Shown here: positions 1 through 12,729 of the stretch, one piece after another
Layout of the letters: every line of letters starts with the position of its first letter
How positions within the stretch are numbered: position 1 is the stretch's first letter
Source: Alteromonas genovensis
Lineage (GTDB): Bacteria; Pseudomonadota; Gammaproteobacteria; Enterobacterales; Alteromonadaceae
DNA: 64,000 nt
NCBI RefSeq assembly: GCF_010500895.1
Contig: NZ_JAAAWO010000010.1
Location: forward strand, 1 to 64,000
Direction: 5' to 3'
Position numbers and translations under genes: made by a program
Notes under the pieces: model-generated
What the model was told of the DNA's origin: nothing
The model's input: the letters and a program-made list of their open reading frames with translations, nothing else
Databases searched by the model: none

Positions 1-80
1 TTTTTATTGTATATAAATCTGCTCTCGAATGCGATTTATGATATTACATCACTATTAAACAACTGATTTCACTATGAAAT

Positions 81-110
81 AAAAAAAGGGATCTGACTTT
101 TCAGATCCCT
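81..110 (-). terminator. Rho-independent terminator of ftsH
   Basis: A perfect 10-bp stem (AGGGATCTGA / TCAGATCCCT) with a 4-nt loop is followed, in the minus-strand direction, by a run of seven T. It lies about 65 bp beyond the ftsH stop codon and would end the ftsH transcript here, uncoupling it from whatever lies further left (folP follows ftsH in E. coli). Confidence 0.9.
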
Positions 111-174
111 ATTTAAGTATCAGCCCAAGATTAACTGGCGTTTTTTGAATTACAAAAAATAGTGTAAAGAGGTG

Positions 175-2121
175 CTAGCTAGGAATATCCCCTGGCTTAC
201 CGACTGATGGTTTATCTACACCGTCGTTTTTAATTTCACCTTCTTTCACTGGCGAACCACCACTAGGCTTGTCGCCACCCGATGGTTTGCTGTCGTCCCA
301 GTCTGCAGGAGGACGCACTTCGGTACGGTTCATCAAATCATCAATTTGCTTAGCATCGATGGTTTCATACTTCATAAGCGCGTCTTTCATCGTATGAAGA
401 ACATCTTTATTGTCTTCTAGAATTTGCTGCGCTCTGTCGTAGTTACGGTCGATCAGTGATTTAATTTCAGCATCGATGGCACGGGCTGTGTCGTCAGACA
501 TACTTGACGCTCTCGACATTGAATTACCGAGGAAAACTTCGCCTTCTTCTTCTGCGTACAGCATAGGTCCCATCTTAGTAGATAATCCCCATTGCGTTAC
601 CATCTTACGAGCGATATCAGTAGCACGCTCGATATCGTTTGATGCACCGGTAGTCACCTTGTCATCGCCGTAAATGATTTGCTCTGCAATTCGACCGCCG
701 AACAAGCTCGAAATCATACTCTCTAAGTGCTGCTTAGAATGACTTACGCGGTCTTTCTCCGGTAAATACATAGTGACACCAAGTGCTCTACCACGAGGAA
801 TAATTGACACTTTATATACAGGGTCGTGCTCAGGCACTATACGACCTACAATTGCGTGTCCTGCTTCGTGATATGCTGTCATTTCTTTTTCAGACTCAGA
901 CATCACCATAGACTTACGCTCAGAGCCCATCATGATTTTGTCTTTCGCTTTCTCGAACTCTTCCATGGCAACGACACGCTTGCTACCGCGGGCGGCAAAT
1001 AGAGCAGCTTCGTTCACTAGGTTTGCTAAGTCAGCACCAGAAAAACCTGGTGTTCCTCTAGCAATCAATGATGCTTCAACATTGTCTGCGATAGGCACTT
1101 TACGCATGTGCACTTTAAGAATTTGTTCACGACCGCGAATATCGGGAAGACCAACAATAACCTGACGGTCAAAACGACCTGGACGAAGTAACGCAGGGTC
1201 GAGTACGTCTGGGCGGTTAGTTGCCGCAATAACGATAATCCCTTCGTGACCTTCAAAGCCATCCATTTCAACTAACATCTGGTTAAGGGTTTGTTCACGC
1301 TCATCGTGACCACCGCCTAATCCAGCACCACGCTTGCGTCCGACAGCGTCTATCTCGTCAATAAAGATAATACAGGGTGCTGCTTTTTTCGCTTGTTCGA
1401 ACATATCGCGAACGCGTGATGCGCCTACACCCACAAACATTTCAACAAAGTCAGAACCCGAGATGCTGAAGAATGGCACTTTGGCTTCACCGGCAATGGC
1501 TTTTGCTAGCAGCGTTTTACCCGTTCCCGGAGGACCGACCATTAATACGCCTTTCGGGATTTTACCGCCTAGCTTTTGGAATTTCGAAGGATCGCGCAAG
1601 AAGTCAACCAATTCAGACACATCTTCTTTTGCCTCGTCACAACCCGCAACGTCTGCAAACGTCGTTTTGATTTGATCTTCGCCTAACAAGCGCGCCTTGC
1701 TCTTGCCGAAAGACATGGCGCCTTTGCCACCGCCGCCCTGCATCTGGCGCATAAAGAATATCCAAACACCAATTAACAGTAACATTGGGAACCACGATAT
1801 AAATATCGATGCGAGGAGTGATTGCTCCTCTGGTGGCTCTCCATAAACTCTTACGTCATTTTTCACCAAGTCTGAAACCAGCTTGTCATCGAAGTAAGGT
1901 ACAAAGGTTTGAAAAGATTCGCCAGAGCGCTTAGTGCCGCGAATTTCGCCATCATTGTTAATGCGAACTTCACGGATATTGCCCTGCTCCGCTTCTCTTA
2001 GGAATGTTGTGTAGTCAGTTTGTGAACGAGCAGATTCACTCGGTGAAAAGCTCTGGAAAACCGACATCAATACAACGGCGATAACCAACCATAAGATTAA
2101 ATTTTTTGCCATGTCGCTCAA
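175..2121 (-). CDS. ftsH: ATP-dependent zinc metalloprotease FtsH
   Basis: Inner-membrane AAA+ protease that extracts and degrades membrane proteins and regulatory proteins such as LpxC and sigma-32 in E. coli. Of 648 residues, the N-terminal membrane helix is near 8-24, a short periplasmic domain follows to about 100, and the second helix is near 102-123. Walker A GPPGTGKT is at 196-203, Walker B IIFIDEID at 251-258, and the zinc site HEAGH at 418-422. The C-terminal tail after about 610 is Gly/Ser/Pro/Lys-rich and looks disordered. Start: homologues usually begin at MAKN, which is the ATG at 2112. A GAGG Shine-Dalgarno lies 9 nt from the TTG at 2121 but 18 nt from the ATG, so the TTG (MSDMAKN) is preferred. 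rlmE lies about 100 bp upstream on the same strand, a conserved arrangement. Confidence 0.97.
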   Translation of the reverse strand: MSDMAKNLILWLVIAVVLMSVFQSFSPSESARSQTDYTTFLREAEQGNIREVRINNDGEIRGTKRSGESFQTFVPYFDDKLVSDLVKNDVRVYGEPPEEQSLLASIFISWFPMLLLIGVWIFFMRQMQGGGGKGAMSFGKSKARLLGEDQIKTTFADVAGCDEAKEDVSELVDFLRDPSKFQKLGGKIPKGVLMVGPPGTGKTLLAKAIAGEAKVPFFSISGSDFVEMFVGVGASRVRDMFEQAKKAAPCIIFIDEIDAVGRKRGAGLGGGHDEREQTLNQMLVEMDGFEGHEGIIVIAATNRPDVLDPALLRPGRFDRQVIVGLPDIRGREQILKVHMRKVPIADNVEASLIARGTPGFSGADLANLVNEAALFAARGSKRVVAMEEFEKAKDKIMMGSERKSMVMSESEKEMTAYHEAGHAIVGRIVPEHDPVYKVSIIPRGRALGVTMYLPEKDRVSHSKQHLESMISSLFGGRIAEQIIYGDDKVTTGASNDIERATDIARKMVTQWGLSTKMGPMLYAEEEGEVFLGNSMSRASSMSDDTARAIDAEIKSLIDRNYDRAQQILEDNKDVLHTMKDALMKYETIDAKQIDDLMNRTEVRPPADWDDSKPSGGDKPSGGSPVKEGEIKNDGVDKPSVGKPGDIPS

Positions 2122-2222
2122 TGCTACTAACCTCTATAAATCCGAACCGATGCGGTTTTGAACAAGTTGTTTATTCAATATGCAAAACGGTTCGCAACAA
2201 AAATCGCTTAATTCAAAGCGTA

Positions 2223-2852
2223 CTACACTTTATACCCACAAGCCACCAAATACACCTCACGAGACCGTGATCTCGACGAAGCAGGCTTCCGCGTTTTTAT
2301 GGTGGTGAAAGATTGTTTAAGTGAATTCATAAACTCAACAAAACCTTCACCTTGAAACACTTTGATGACGAATGAGCCACCCGGCTTCAATACTTGATGA
2401 CACATATCCAACGCCAGCTCACACAAGTACATAGAACGAGACTGATCCACCGCCGAATTACCAGCTAAGTTAGGTGCCATGTCAGACAACACTATATCTA
2501 CGGTGTTCCCATCAATTCTGTTCAATAATGCATTTAAAACTTCTTCTTCGCGAAAGTCACCCTGAAGAAAGTCTACACCTACAATGGAATCCATAGGTAA
2601 AATGTCACAAGCGATGACCTGACCTTTGTCGCCGACTAACTTTGCAGAGAGCTGTGACCAGCCACCAGGGGCTGCACCTAAATCGACCAATGTCATTCCA
2701 GGTTTGATTAATTTATCTTTATTCTGAATTTCTTCCAGCTTGTAGATAGCGCGAGACCGCCAACCCTCTTTCTGCGCTTTTTGCACATAATGGTCGTCGA
2801 AATGTTCTTTGAGCCAGCGTTTACTGCTGGCGGATTGGTTCTTTTTTGTCAT
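2223..2852 (-). CDS. rlmE: 23S rRNA (uridine-2552-2'-O) methyltransferase RlmE
   Basis: SAM-dependent 2'-O-methyltransferase acting on U2552 in the A-loop of 23S rRNA within the 50S particle, needed for late large-subunit assembly. The 209-residue length is typical. The SAM-binding motif DLGAAPGGW is at 57-65, and the family's K-D-K-E catalytic tetrad is complete at K38, D124, K164 and E199. The N-terminus is basic and suited to rRNA contact. It starts at an ATG and precedes ftsH on the same strand, while yhbY, another 50S-assembly gene, is transcribed divergently from the 95-bp gap. The same rlmE-ftsH-yhbY neighbourhood occurs in E. coli. Confidence 0.97.
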   Translation of the reverse strand: MTKKNQSASSKRWLKEHFDDHYVQKAQKEGWRSRAIYKLEEIQNKDKLIKPGMTLVDLGAAPGGWSQLSAKLVGDKGQVIACDILPMDSIVGVDFLQGDFREEEVLNALLNRIDGNTVDIVLSDMAPNLAGNSAVDQSRSMYLCELALDMCHQVLKPGGSFVIKVFQGEGFVEFMNSLKQSFTTIKTRKPASSRSRSREVYLVACGYKV

Positions 2853-2947
2853 TCAATTACAATGTTATTAGGATTGTAGGGGAGATGGCGTTAGAATACG
2901 TTATTTCAAGCATAAACTAACAGAATAATTGTAAGAATATTTATTAA

Positions 2948-3241
2948 ATGAAACTTTCAAATAAACAGAAACAATTTCTTAAAGGCCTAGCTCACCCAAT
3001 GAAACCAATCGTACAGCTTGGTTCAAACGGCCTCACTGAGGGCGTAGTAGCGGAAATTGATAGCGCCTTAAATCATCACGAATTGATCAAAGTAAAAGTG
3101 CCCTCTGACGATCGCGAAGAAAAATCGTTGATAATGGATGCTATCGTTCGCGAAACTAACGCACACAAGCTTCAGGTCATAGGTCACACGCTTATTATTT
3201 ACCGTCCTGGCGAAGACTGTAAAATTCAGTTGCCAAAATAA
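2948..3241 (+). CDS. yhbY: CRM-domain ribosome assembly RNA-binding protein YhbY
   Basis: A 97-residue protein made of a single CRM (CRS1-YhbY) domain, a KH-like RNA-binding fold associated with pre-50S particles in E. coli. The GxxG-type loop appears as GSNG around residues 25-28, preceded by the family's conserved KGLAHPMKP stretch. It is divergent from rlmE, and the A/T-rich 95-bp gap between them should carry both promoters. A hairpin follows the stop codon, so the gene is probably monocistronic. It has the usual family length and nothing unusual. Confidence 0.95.
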   Translation: MKLSNKQKQFLKGLAHPMKPIVQLGSNGLTEGVVAEIDSALNHHELIKVKVPSDDREEKSLIMDAIVRETNAHKLQVIGHTLIIYRPGEDCKIQLPK

Positions 3242-3250
3242 GAAAGCTTT

Positions 3251-3282
3251 TGGTGCTAGCATAGGCTAGCGCCATAGTTTTT
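3251..3282 (+). terminator. Probable terminator of yhbY
   Basis: Ten-bp stem TGGTGCTAGC / GCTAGCGCCA (one G-U pair), 4-nt loop, followed by TAGTTTTT. It lies 10 bp after the yhbY stop codon. Confidence 0.65.
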
Positions 3283-3336
3283 CCTACCAAATCCCGTTAA
3301 AATCTTGTTAAAACAACGAGAACAAACGGGATATCA

Positions 3337-4113
3337 ATGTTGTTAACTAATCTTACTGCAATAGTCACTGGCGGCTGCTCTGGTTTGGGCCATGCAACTG
3401 CGGTTGCGCTTAGAGGCGCCGGCGTTAAAGTCAGTCTTTTCGATTTAAATAACGAACAGGGCGCCCAGCGCGTATCTGAACTAGGTGAAGAAGGCACGCT
3501 TTTTTCTCACGTAGACGTTCGCGATGAAGAGCAGGTTCAACGAGGAATCGACGCTACCACTGCAAAATTTGGCGCCATAAGTATGGTGGTTAACTGCGCC
3601 GGTATTGCTCCAGCAAAACGCTTACTCGACAGAGAAGGCAACCCTGCCCCCCTTGGCGACTTTCAAAAAACCATCGACATTAATCTTGTTGGCAGCTTTA
3701 ACGTTGCACGGCTTGTTGCTGCAACAATGGCAAAACAGTCTCCTATCAATGATGAAGGTGAACGTGGCCTTATCATTAATACGGCATCGGTGGCCGGCTA
3801 TGAAGGCCAAATAGGCCAAACGGCCTATGCTGCGAGTAAAGGCGGCATCATTGGTCTTACCCTACCTATGGCTCGAGACTTGGCGCCACTAGGTATTCGC
3901 GTGAATACAATCGCGCCCGGCGTGATGGGTACGCCTATGCTGCTTGCTATGCCAGAAAAAGTGCAAGAAGCTCTGTCAGCAAATGTTCAGTTTCCAAAGC
4001 GTTTAGGCTTACCTGAAGAATTTGCAAAACTGGTTATGCAAATCGCAGATAACACGTATATTAATGGCGAAACTATACGTTTGGACGGTGGCCTTCGGAT
4101 GCCACCCAAATAG
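3337..4113 (+). CDS. Short-chain dehydrogenase, 3-hydroxyacyl-CoA dehydrogenase type II-like
   Basis: Classical SDR of 258 residues. The NAD-binding motif is TGGCSGLG at 11-18 with an aspartate (D36) after the second strand, favouring NAD over NADP. The NCAG motif is at 86-89, and the catalytic S151-Y164-xxx-K168 set is intact with N116. The overall pattern (TIDINLVGSFNV, the GQIGQTAYAASKGG block, and the GETIRLDGGLRMPPK C-terminus) matches 3-hydroxyacyl-CoA / 2-methyl-3-hydroxybutyryl-CoA dehydrogenases of the HSD17B10 type, which act in fatty acid or isoleucine catabolism. No acyl-CoA gene is adjacent, so the substrate is inferred from family resemblance only. It is transcribed alone, convergent with the Lon-like gene. 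Confidence 0.85.
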   Translation: MLLTNLTAIVTGGCSGLGHATAVALRGAGVKVSLFDLNNEQGAQRVSELGEEGTLFSHVDVRDEEQVQRGIDATTAKFGAISMVVNCAGIAPAKRLLDREGNPAPLGDFQKTIDINLVGSFNVARLVAATMAKQSPINDEGERGLIINTASVAGYEGQIGQTAYAASKGGIIGLTLPMARDLAPLGIRVNTIAPGVMGTPMLLAMPEKVQEALSANVQFPKRLGLPEEFAKLVMQIADNTYINGETIRLDGGLRMPPK

Positions 4114-4179
4114 TCGACACTCATTAGTTATGCTGCGAACTAGTATTGAGTTGCCTAGGGCCGACCGACATTAACGTTA

Positions 4180-4223
4180 AAAGCGTGGCGGTCACCTGAT
4201 TGTAGTGACAATGCCGCGCTTTA
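4180..4223. terminator. Imperfect hairpin between convergent genes
   Basis: AAAGCGTGGCGGTCAC pairs, with one G-U and a small internal bulge, with GTGACAATGCCGCGCTTT. It overlaps the stop codon of the minus-strand Lon-like gene and follows the SDR gene by about 65 bp. T-runs are short, so termination strength is uncertain. Confidence 0.45.
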
Positions 4224-6617
4224 CTCTCCATCGCCACCGCTAACAATTAACGCAATATTGTATAGCCTGTTTACGGCATGATAGTTAATTGAGTTTTTCG
4301 GGTATCTTCCCTTACTACTTAGTTTGCCCGCTTCTTGCTGCATCAATATAGTAAGCGCATCATCAACAGTTTCCACTGTGTATATGTGAAACAGCCCTTT
4401 TTTCACCGCATCCACGACGGTTGCATCTAACACTAAATTAATAGCATTAGATTTAGGTATAATAACGCCTTGAGTTCCTGTAAGCCCGCGGTATTGGCAA
4501 AGGTCAAAGAAACCTTCAATTTTTTCATTAACGCCCCCCACAGCTTGCACTTCACCATATTGGTTTATTGACCCTGTAATGGCCAAGGTTTGTAGGCAAG
4601 GGATCTCCGTTAACGCAGAAATAAGCGCAACCAGCTCACCTAACGATGCACTGTCACCATCAATGTGACCATAGGATTGCTCAAGGGCAATATTGGCCGA
4701 AAGGGTTAAGGGAAAATGTTGAGCATACTTGTTACCCAAGTAACCATTAAGCAGCATAACCCCTTTAGAGTGTATGGGCTGCCCTAACTCGACTTCCCGC
4801 TCTATATCCACCACGCCACTTGCGCCGGCAAATACCGTTGCCGTTATACGAGCAGGTGTGCCAAACGCCGTATCTCCTACATCTAAAACCGTCAGCCCGT
4901 TAACCTTACCCACTGCTTTGTTTTCAGTGTCGATAAGAACGTGGCCTTCCTTTATATCGTTTAGCAAAGTTTGACTGACTCGACCGGTTCGACGCTTTTT
5001 TGCATCAAGGGCGGTAATTAAATGTCCAAGTTCAATTTCACTGGCACCGGCCATAGCGCAGAAATAATGCGCTTCATTAACTAGCTCTATCACATCTGCA
5101 AAGTGTGCCGATAGCTTTTCTTTATGTTCAGCTTTTCGCAATGAAAATTGGACCAAGCGACACATGGCATTCGCGGTAATACCCTTGAGCCCTAATGACG
5201 CTAAATGCGCACGGATTTTTCCAACGAAATCGAATAGAGTTTGACGAGTGACTGGAATTTCTAAATCGAAATCCACCAACACCCGAAATAGCTCATCGAA
5301 TTCGTCATCAAAGTCTTGCAAGGTGTAATACAAATCTCGAGAACCAAGCAGAACAATCTTAACAGTCAAGTCAATGGGCTGTGGATTTAGCGTAATGTTA
5401 TTGACCATGCCAACGTCTTGCTGGGGTAAATCCATTCTTAATCGCCCAGATTTAATAGCTAGTTTTAACGTTTCCCATACATAGGGCTGCTCGATAAGCT
5501 GGTCAACATCCAACAATAAATAACCACCATTAGCGCGGTGTAAGGCACCTGGCTGAATCATTCTGTAATTAGTAAACACACTGCCGTTAATGTTGGTATA
5601 TTCAATTTTTCCAAATAAGTTTTGGTAAGTGGGGTTAGGCTCATAAATAACGGGGGCAGCATCGTCGCGCTTATTGGCCACTAATACATTAGGTAAAAGC
5701 TGCTCTTCCAAAAATATCTTTTTGTCAAAGTCGTCACTTTTTTCTTCTTTCTGTTCTTCTTGGTGAATAACGAGAATAGCGTCGACCAAAGCAGTTTTTA
5801 GCTGCTTAAGGTACTTCATCACACCGAGATTTGCGGCATACTGATGCTCAAGGTCTTTTATTAGGGTTTTAATTCCCTGCTCTGCAGTCCCCCTATCAAG
5901 CTCTCGAAGACGCTCAGAGTTTTCACGCTTCCACGCTGGGAGACTTAACAAGCCTTCGCTTAATCTATTCTCTAGTTCATCCACGAGTGTATAAAAGTGT
6001 TGGCGCTGCTGCTTACTCAGCGTAGCAACGTGACTGTCGTTGGCGGGTTTACCGTCGACAATAGGAACAAATGTGATGGCGCCACTCTCTTCGAACATAG
6101 CAATATCATTGGCGTTGGCATAGCGTTCTACCGCGTCGATGGCCTCGTCGTACTTTTGTTCAAAATCTCGTGAAATAGAGGCGCGTTTGCGCTGATATCC
6201 AGGGTTGTCGAAAGCCACTGGAAATGTGTCTAACACGTCGTCGATAAGTTGGGCGATATCTTTTTGAAAAACCTTACCACCGCCAGGAGGAAAACGAAGG
6301 GCCACGGGCTCACGCTCTTCGTCAAAGTTATTGATGTAGCACCAGTCATCAGGCGAGCTCAACCGCGCAACTTGCCGCTCTATGTAGTCTTTTACCAATG
6401 TAAATCGACCAGTGGCAGGTTCACCCATCACATATAAATTATACCCAATGGCATCGATCCCTAAACCAAAGGTCAAGGCTTCTCTCGCCCTTTCTTGTCC
6501 AATAAAGGTGGCATTGAGCGCCTGCTCGTCTTTAAGCGCGCTGTTTATTACTCGTCTGTTTATTGTGGGCGTTAAGGCATCGGTAGCTAACGCAAAGGCT
6601 TTACTGTCAACTGACAT
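4221..6617 (-). CDS. Lon-like ATP-dependent protease (AAA_32/LonB type)
   Basis: A 798-residue protein with an N-terminal AAA_32-type P-loop domain interrupted by a long helical insertion (about 130-330) and a C-terminal S16 protease domain. The Lon catalytic dyad is clear: Ser656 in HIDGDSASLGE and Lys699 in VGGVNEKIEGF, 43 residues apart as in classical Lon. The Walker A region reads GEPATGRFT, with Arg where Lys is usual. No substrate-binding LAN domain is seen, so this is not canonical Lon. Members of this family in gammaproteobacteria are poorly characterised, and a quality-control protease role is inferred. It is monocistronic with an ATG start, convergent with the SDR gene and divergent from leuS. 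Confidence 0.88.
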   Translation of the reverse strand: MSVDSKAFALATDALTPTINRRVINSALKDEQALNATFIGQERAREALTFGLGIDAIGYNLYVMGEPATGRFTLVKDYIERQVARLSSPDDWCYINNFDEEREPVALRFPPGGGKVFQKDIAQLIDDVLDTFPVAFDNPGYQRKRASISRDFEQKYDEAIDAVERYANANDIAMFEESGAITFVPIVDGKPANDSHVATLSKQQRQHFYTLVDELENRLSEGLLSLPAWKRENSERLRELDRGTAEQGIKTLIKDLEHQYAANLGVMKYLKQLKTALVDAILVIHQEEQKEEKSDDFDKKIFLEEQLLPNVLVANKRDDAAPVIYEPNPTYQNLFGKIEYTNINGSVFTNYRMIQPGALHRANGGYLLLDVDQLIEQPYVWETLKLAIKSGRLRMDLPQQDVGMVNNITLNPQPIDLTVKIVLLGSRDLYYTLQDFDDEFDELFRVLVDFDLEIPVTRQTLFDFVGKIRAHLASLGLKGITANAMCRLVQFSLRKAEHKEKLSAHFADVIELVNEAHYFCAMAGASEIELGHLITALDAKKRRTGRVSQTLLNDIKEGHVLIDTENKAVGKVNGLTVLDVGDTAFGTPARITATVFAGASGVVDIEREVELGQPIHSKGVMLLNGYLGNKYAQHFPLTLSANIALEQSYGHIDGDSASLGELVALISALTEIPCLQTLAITGSINQYGEVQAVGGVNEKIEGFFDLCQYRGLTGTQGVIIPKSNAINLVLDATVVDAVKKGLFHIYTVETVDDALTILMQQEAGKLSSKGRYPKNSINYHAVNRLYNIALIVSGGDGE

Positions 6618-9578
<2,961 letters not shown>

Positions 9579-9591
9579 GCGACTATTGATA

Positions 9592-10116
9592 ATGAATGCA
9601 CTTTTAAAATTAGTCGGTATTGCAGCGATAGTCAGCACCCTTAGCAGCTGTGGTTTTCATCTGCGTGGCGCTCCCAGCCTCCCTGACAATATCAACACTA
9701 TTGTAATTGAAAGTGCCCGAGCACATGCGCCCTTAGCGCGTGCGCTCGACAATAGATTGAACATTTACGGATTAAAGTCACAAGAACGGGGTAGCAACAG
9801 CGCACCGAGTGAGAACATCAGCATCTACCTTTTACCGGAAAAGTTGGAACGCCAACTTTTATCCGTTTATCCATCAGGTCAAGTCGCGGAGTACGACCTC
9901 ATTTATGTGGTGCGTTATCGCGTGTCCTTTCCTAACAAAGAGCCTTTGACGGCGCAGTTTGAAGTGGTGCGTGATTATCAAGATGACCCCGATCAGGTAT
10001 TGGCAAAATCGAGAGAGCTGGATTTAATGCTTGATGAAATGCGCGCCGAGGCAGCAGATATGATCATTAGACGCTTATCCGGTCAAGCGGTTGCTGCATT
10101 GGACATTGAAAAATGA
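9592..10116 (+). CDS. lptE: LPS-assembly lipoprotein LptE
   Basis: Outer-membrane lipoprotein that plugs the LptD barrel and is needed to insert LPS into the outer leaflet. From the ATG at 9592 the product is 174 residues with a short signal sequence and lipobox LSSC, giving lipidated Cys20, followed by the family's GFHLRG sequence right after the cysteine. A TTG two codons upstream (9586) is possible, but the ATG gives a normal signal peptide. It lies between leuS and holA with tight spacing, as in most gammaproteobacteria, and is probably cotranscribed with both. Confidence 0.95.
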   Translation: MNALLKLVGIAAIVSTLSSCGFHLRGAPSLPDNINTIVIESARAHAPLARALDNRLNIYGLKSQERGSNSAPSENISIYLLPEKLERQLLSVYPSGQVAEYDLIYVVRYRVSFPNKEPLTAQFEVVRDYQDDPDQVLAKSRELDLMLDEMRAEAADMIIRRLSGQAVAALDIEK

Positions 10117-10132
10117 TGACTGACAACTAGGC

Positions 10133-11161
10133 ATGCAAATTTACCCAAACCAGTTTCATCAAGATATCAAAAAAGGTCTGAGACCTTGTTATTTGGTGTT
10201 TGGAGACGAGCCGCAGCAGAAGTTCGACGTTATCGAGCAAATTCGAACACAAGCAAAATCAAAGGGATTTGACGAGAGAACTACCCTGGTTGCTGACACC
10301 GGTTTTTCATGGAACCAGCTGCTTGAGGCAACACAAAGTATGTCTCTGTTTTCAAGCCAGCAATTTATTGAGCTAGAACTTCCTACCGGTAAGCCAGGCA
10401 CTGAGGGCAGTAAAATGCTGCAAGAAGTCGCCGCTAAACTCAACCCAGACATGCTGTTATTAATTCATGGGCCTAAAATTGGTAAAGACGTACAGCGTGG
10501 AAAATGGTTTAAAGTTCTCGACGAAATAGGCGCATCCACACTATGTTATCCCCTTGAAGGACGCCAATTAAGCACATGGATAAACCAGCAGCTTACCTCG
10601 CATCAGCTTTCTGTATCGGCAAATGGCGCAAAAATGATTTCCGACTTTTGTGAGGGCAACCTTCTTGCCGCAAAACAAGAGATAGATAAACTTGCGCTGC
10701 TTTATCCGCATCAGTCTGTAACCGATGAGCAAATTGAGCGAGCCATGGTCGATCAATCTCGCTTCAGCGTTTTTCAGCTTGTTGATGTGATGCTTAATGG
10801 AGAAAGCACCCGCTGTATTAAAATGCTTTACCGATTAGAAAGTGAGGGTTTAGAGCCAAATATAATCATTTGGGCATTAGTGAGAGAATGGGAACAGCTG
10901 TGGAATTTAAAAGCGGCTGAACAACAAGGACAGCCTATTCAATGGCAGAGATTTGGCATTTGGCGAAATAAACAGGCGGTATATCAAAATGCAATGCAGC
11001 GTCTTTCTTTGCAACAGTTAGAAAGTATTCAACACGCGTTGAGTCAAGCCGACCTTGCCTTTAAGCAACAAGTTATATCCCGTCCTTATGTAAAGCTATG
11101 CCACCTGTGTATGATGTTTATGGGTGTAAATTTAGCTAATATTCCGTTATTGGATAAATAG
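10133..11161 (+). CDS. holA: DNA polymerase III subunit delta
   Basis: Delta subunit of the clamp loader, which opens the beta sliding clamp. It has 342 residues, the normal length. The N-terminal region begins YLVFGDEPQQKFD, the degenerate AAA+ fold of HolA that lacks a functional P-loop, and the segment EGNLLAAKQEIDKLALLYP is the conserved delta sensor region. ATG start 16 bp after lptE; the stop is 2 bp before the GTG of nadD, so translation of the two is likely coupled. Confidence 0.96.
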   Translation: MQIYPNQFHQDIKKGLRPCYLVFGDEPQQKFDVIEQIRTQAKSKGFDERTTLVADTGFSWNQLLEATQSMSLFSSQQFIELELPTGKPGTEGSKMLQEVAAKLNPDMLLLIHGPKIGKDVQRGKWFKVLDEIGASTLCYPLEGRQLSTWINQQLTSHQLSVSANGAKMISDFCEGNLLAAKQEIDKLALLYPHQSVTDEQIERAMVDQSRFSVFQLVDVMLNGESTRCIKMLYRLESEGLEPNIIIWALVREWEQLWNLKAAEQQGQPIQWQRFGIWRNKQAVYQNAMQRLSLQQLESIQHALSQADLAFKQQVISRPYVKLCHLCMMFMGVNLANIPLLDK

Positions 11162-11163
11162 CT

Positions 11164-11829
11164 GTGGCGTTAAAAGCGATATTGGGCGGTACGTTTAACC
11201 CACCCCATTACGGTCACATTACGCCTGCGCTCAATGCCTCAGAAACCTTAGCAATTGACTCTGTTTACCTGATGCCATGCAAGTTACCGCCTCATAAATC
11301 GGTATCAGTGTCTGAGAAACACAGAGTGAATATGATCAATCTGTGTTGCGAAGAAAACCCCAAGCTTCACGCAGAGCTGATTGAGCTCTCTCTCCCTTCC
11401 CCATCTTATACAGTAAAAACGCTGCGAGAATTAAATTCTCAAACCGACGAGACAATCTGTTTTCTCATTGGTGCCGATTCACTGTATAATCTAGATAAGT
11501 GGTACGAGTGGGAATGCTTATTAGCGTATTGTCACCTTATTGTAATGCGAAGAGATGACGAAAATTTTGCACCGCCACCGGCTGTAGCAGATTGGCTCAA
11601 ACCTGTTGTTACTCGAGATGCGGCGCAGTTACATCAACGTAAAAATGGACATGTATTGTTAGTTGATACTCCCCTTAAAGCAATTTCGTCAACGCAGTTG
11701 CGCAATACCATAACCCAAAAAAACGCAGGGGCTTTAGATAAAGCCGTTCAAGATTTTATTGAAAACTGGATACCAAACAGCGTCATTGATTACATTGATG
11801 CCAACCAGTTATATATTGAAGAAAGATAA
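11164..11829 (+). CDS. nadD: Nicotinate-nucleotide adenylyltransferase NadD
   Basis: Transfers AMP from ATP to nicotinate mononucleotide in NAD biosynthesis. The 221 residues carry the nucleotidyltransferase motif GGTFNPPHYGH at 8-18 and the C-terminal ISSTQLR motif that contacts ATP. It starts with GTG. It follows holA with almost no gap and is followed by rsfS, which matches the widespread nadD-rsfS linkage. The cobC gene that lies between them in E. coli is missing here. Confidence 0.97.
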   Translation: MALKAILGGTFNPPHYGHITPALNASETLAIDSVYLMPCKLPPHKSVSVSEKHRVNMINLCCEENPKLHAELIELSLPSPSYTVKTLRELNSQTDETICFLIGADSLYNLDKWYEWECLLAYCHLIVMRRDDENFAPPPAVADWLKPVVTRDAAQLHQRKNGHVLLVDTPLKAISSTQLRNTITQKNAGALDKAVQDFIENWIPNSVIDYIDANQLYIEER

Positions 11830-11840
11830 GAGGAAAACAC

Positions 11841-12158
11841 TTGGAGAGTCTACAACTTAAGCAGTTTGTTAAAGACAAAATAGATGACATGAAAGGCCGT
11901 GATATCATTGAGCTTGATGTTAGAGGTAAGTCGACCATTACAGATACCATGATCATTTGTTCTGGTAATTCAAAACGTCACGTATCCTCAATTGCAGAGA
12001 ATGTATTGGTTGAAGCGAAAAACGCTGGGCATGCGCCTGGACACGTTGACGGCAAAGACACCGGAGAATGGGTACTGGTTGATTTCGGCGATGTCATTTT
12101 GCACGTTATGCAAGATGAAACCCGAGACTTTTATCAGCTAGAAAAGCTCTGGTCATAG
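11841..12158 (+). CDS. rsfS: Ribosomal silencing factor RsfS
   Basis: Iojap/DUF143-family protein that binds L14 on the 50S subunit and blocks subunit joining during starvation. It has 105 residues; the conserved core includes [14 protein letters not shown] and the acidic [21 protein letters not shown] at the end. It starts at a TTG preceded by AGAGGAAA about 7 nt away, a good ribosome site, so the rare start is well supported. It sits 11 bp after nadD and upstream of rlmH, the standard order. Confidence 0.97.
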   Translation: MESLQLKQFVKDKIDDMKGRDIIELDVRGKSTITDTMIICSGNSKRHVSSIAENVLVEAKNAGHAPGHVDGKDTGEWVLVDFGDVILHVMQDETRDFYQLEKLWS

Positions 12159-12246
12159 GCCTTGCCCTTACAGAGTAAGCAATAAGCATGTCTTATTTTC
12201 ATCCACAACACCCATTAAGGTTAGGACTGTCATTCATGGTGCAGTG

Positions 12247-12717
12247 TTGAAGATTCAAATAGTTGCTGTGGGAACAAAAATGCCTTCATGGGTATCCGCG
12301 GGCGTCGACGAGTTTATCCGTCGATTCCCTAGCGATATGCCTGTGAGCATCACTGAAATACCGGCCGGCAAACGTGGAAAAAATGCGGACATCAAACGGA
12401 TCCTCGAAAAAGAGGGTGAGCAGATGTTGGCGGCCATACCCAAAGGCAACCGCGCAGTGACGCTTGAAGTAACCGGAAAGCCATGGGATACACCCATGCT
12501 GGCAAAACAGCTAGATAATTGGAAGATGGACGGTAGAGATGTTAGCTTGCTCATTGGTGGTCCTGAAGGATTAGCCCCCTCTTGCATAGCGGCTTCTGAA
12601 CAAAAGTGGTCATTATCAGCGCTAACACTTCCCCACCCTTTGGTTCGTATTATCCTTGTAGAAAGCGTTTACCGCGCATGGTCAGTAACACAGAATCATC
12701 CTTATCATAGAGAATAG
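12247..12717 (+). CDS. rlmH: 23S rRNA (pseudouridine-1915-N3) methyltransferase RlmH
   Basis: SPOUT-class methyltransferase modifying pseudouridine 1915 in helix 69 of 23S rRNA. It is 156 residues from the TTG at 12247 (MKIQIVAVG...), which matches family starts; a GTG one codon upstream (12244) is an alternative. Conserved elements are [14 protein letters not shown], the SAM-knot segment LLIGGPEGL and the C-terminal [25 protein letters not shown] type ending. It is followed 12 bp later by mrdA, as in E. coli. Confidence 0.96.
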   Translation: MKIQIVAVGTKMPSWVSAGVDEFIRRFPSDMPVSITEIPAGKRGKNADIKRILEKEGEQMLAAIPKGNRAVTLEVTGKPWDTPMLAKQLDNWKMDGRDVSLLIGGPEGLAPSCIAASEQKWSLSALTLPHPLVRIILVESVYRAWSVTQNHPYHRE

Positions 12718-12729
12718 AAGCAGTCATTA

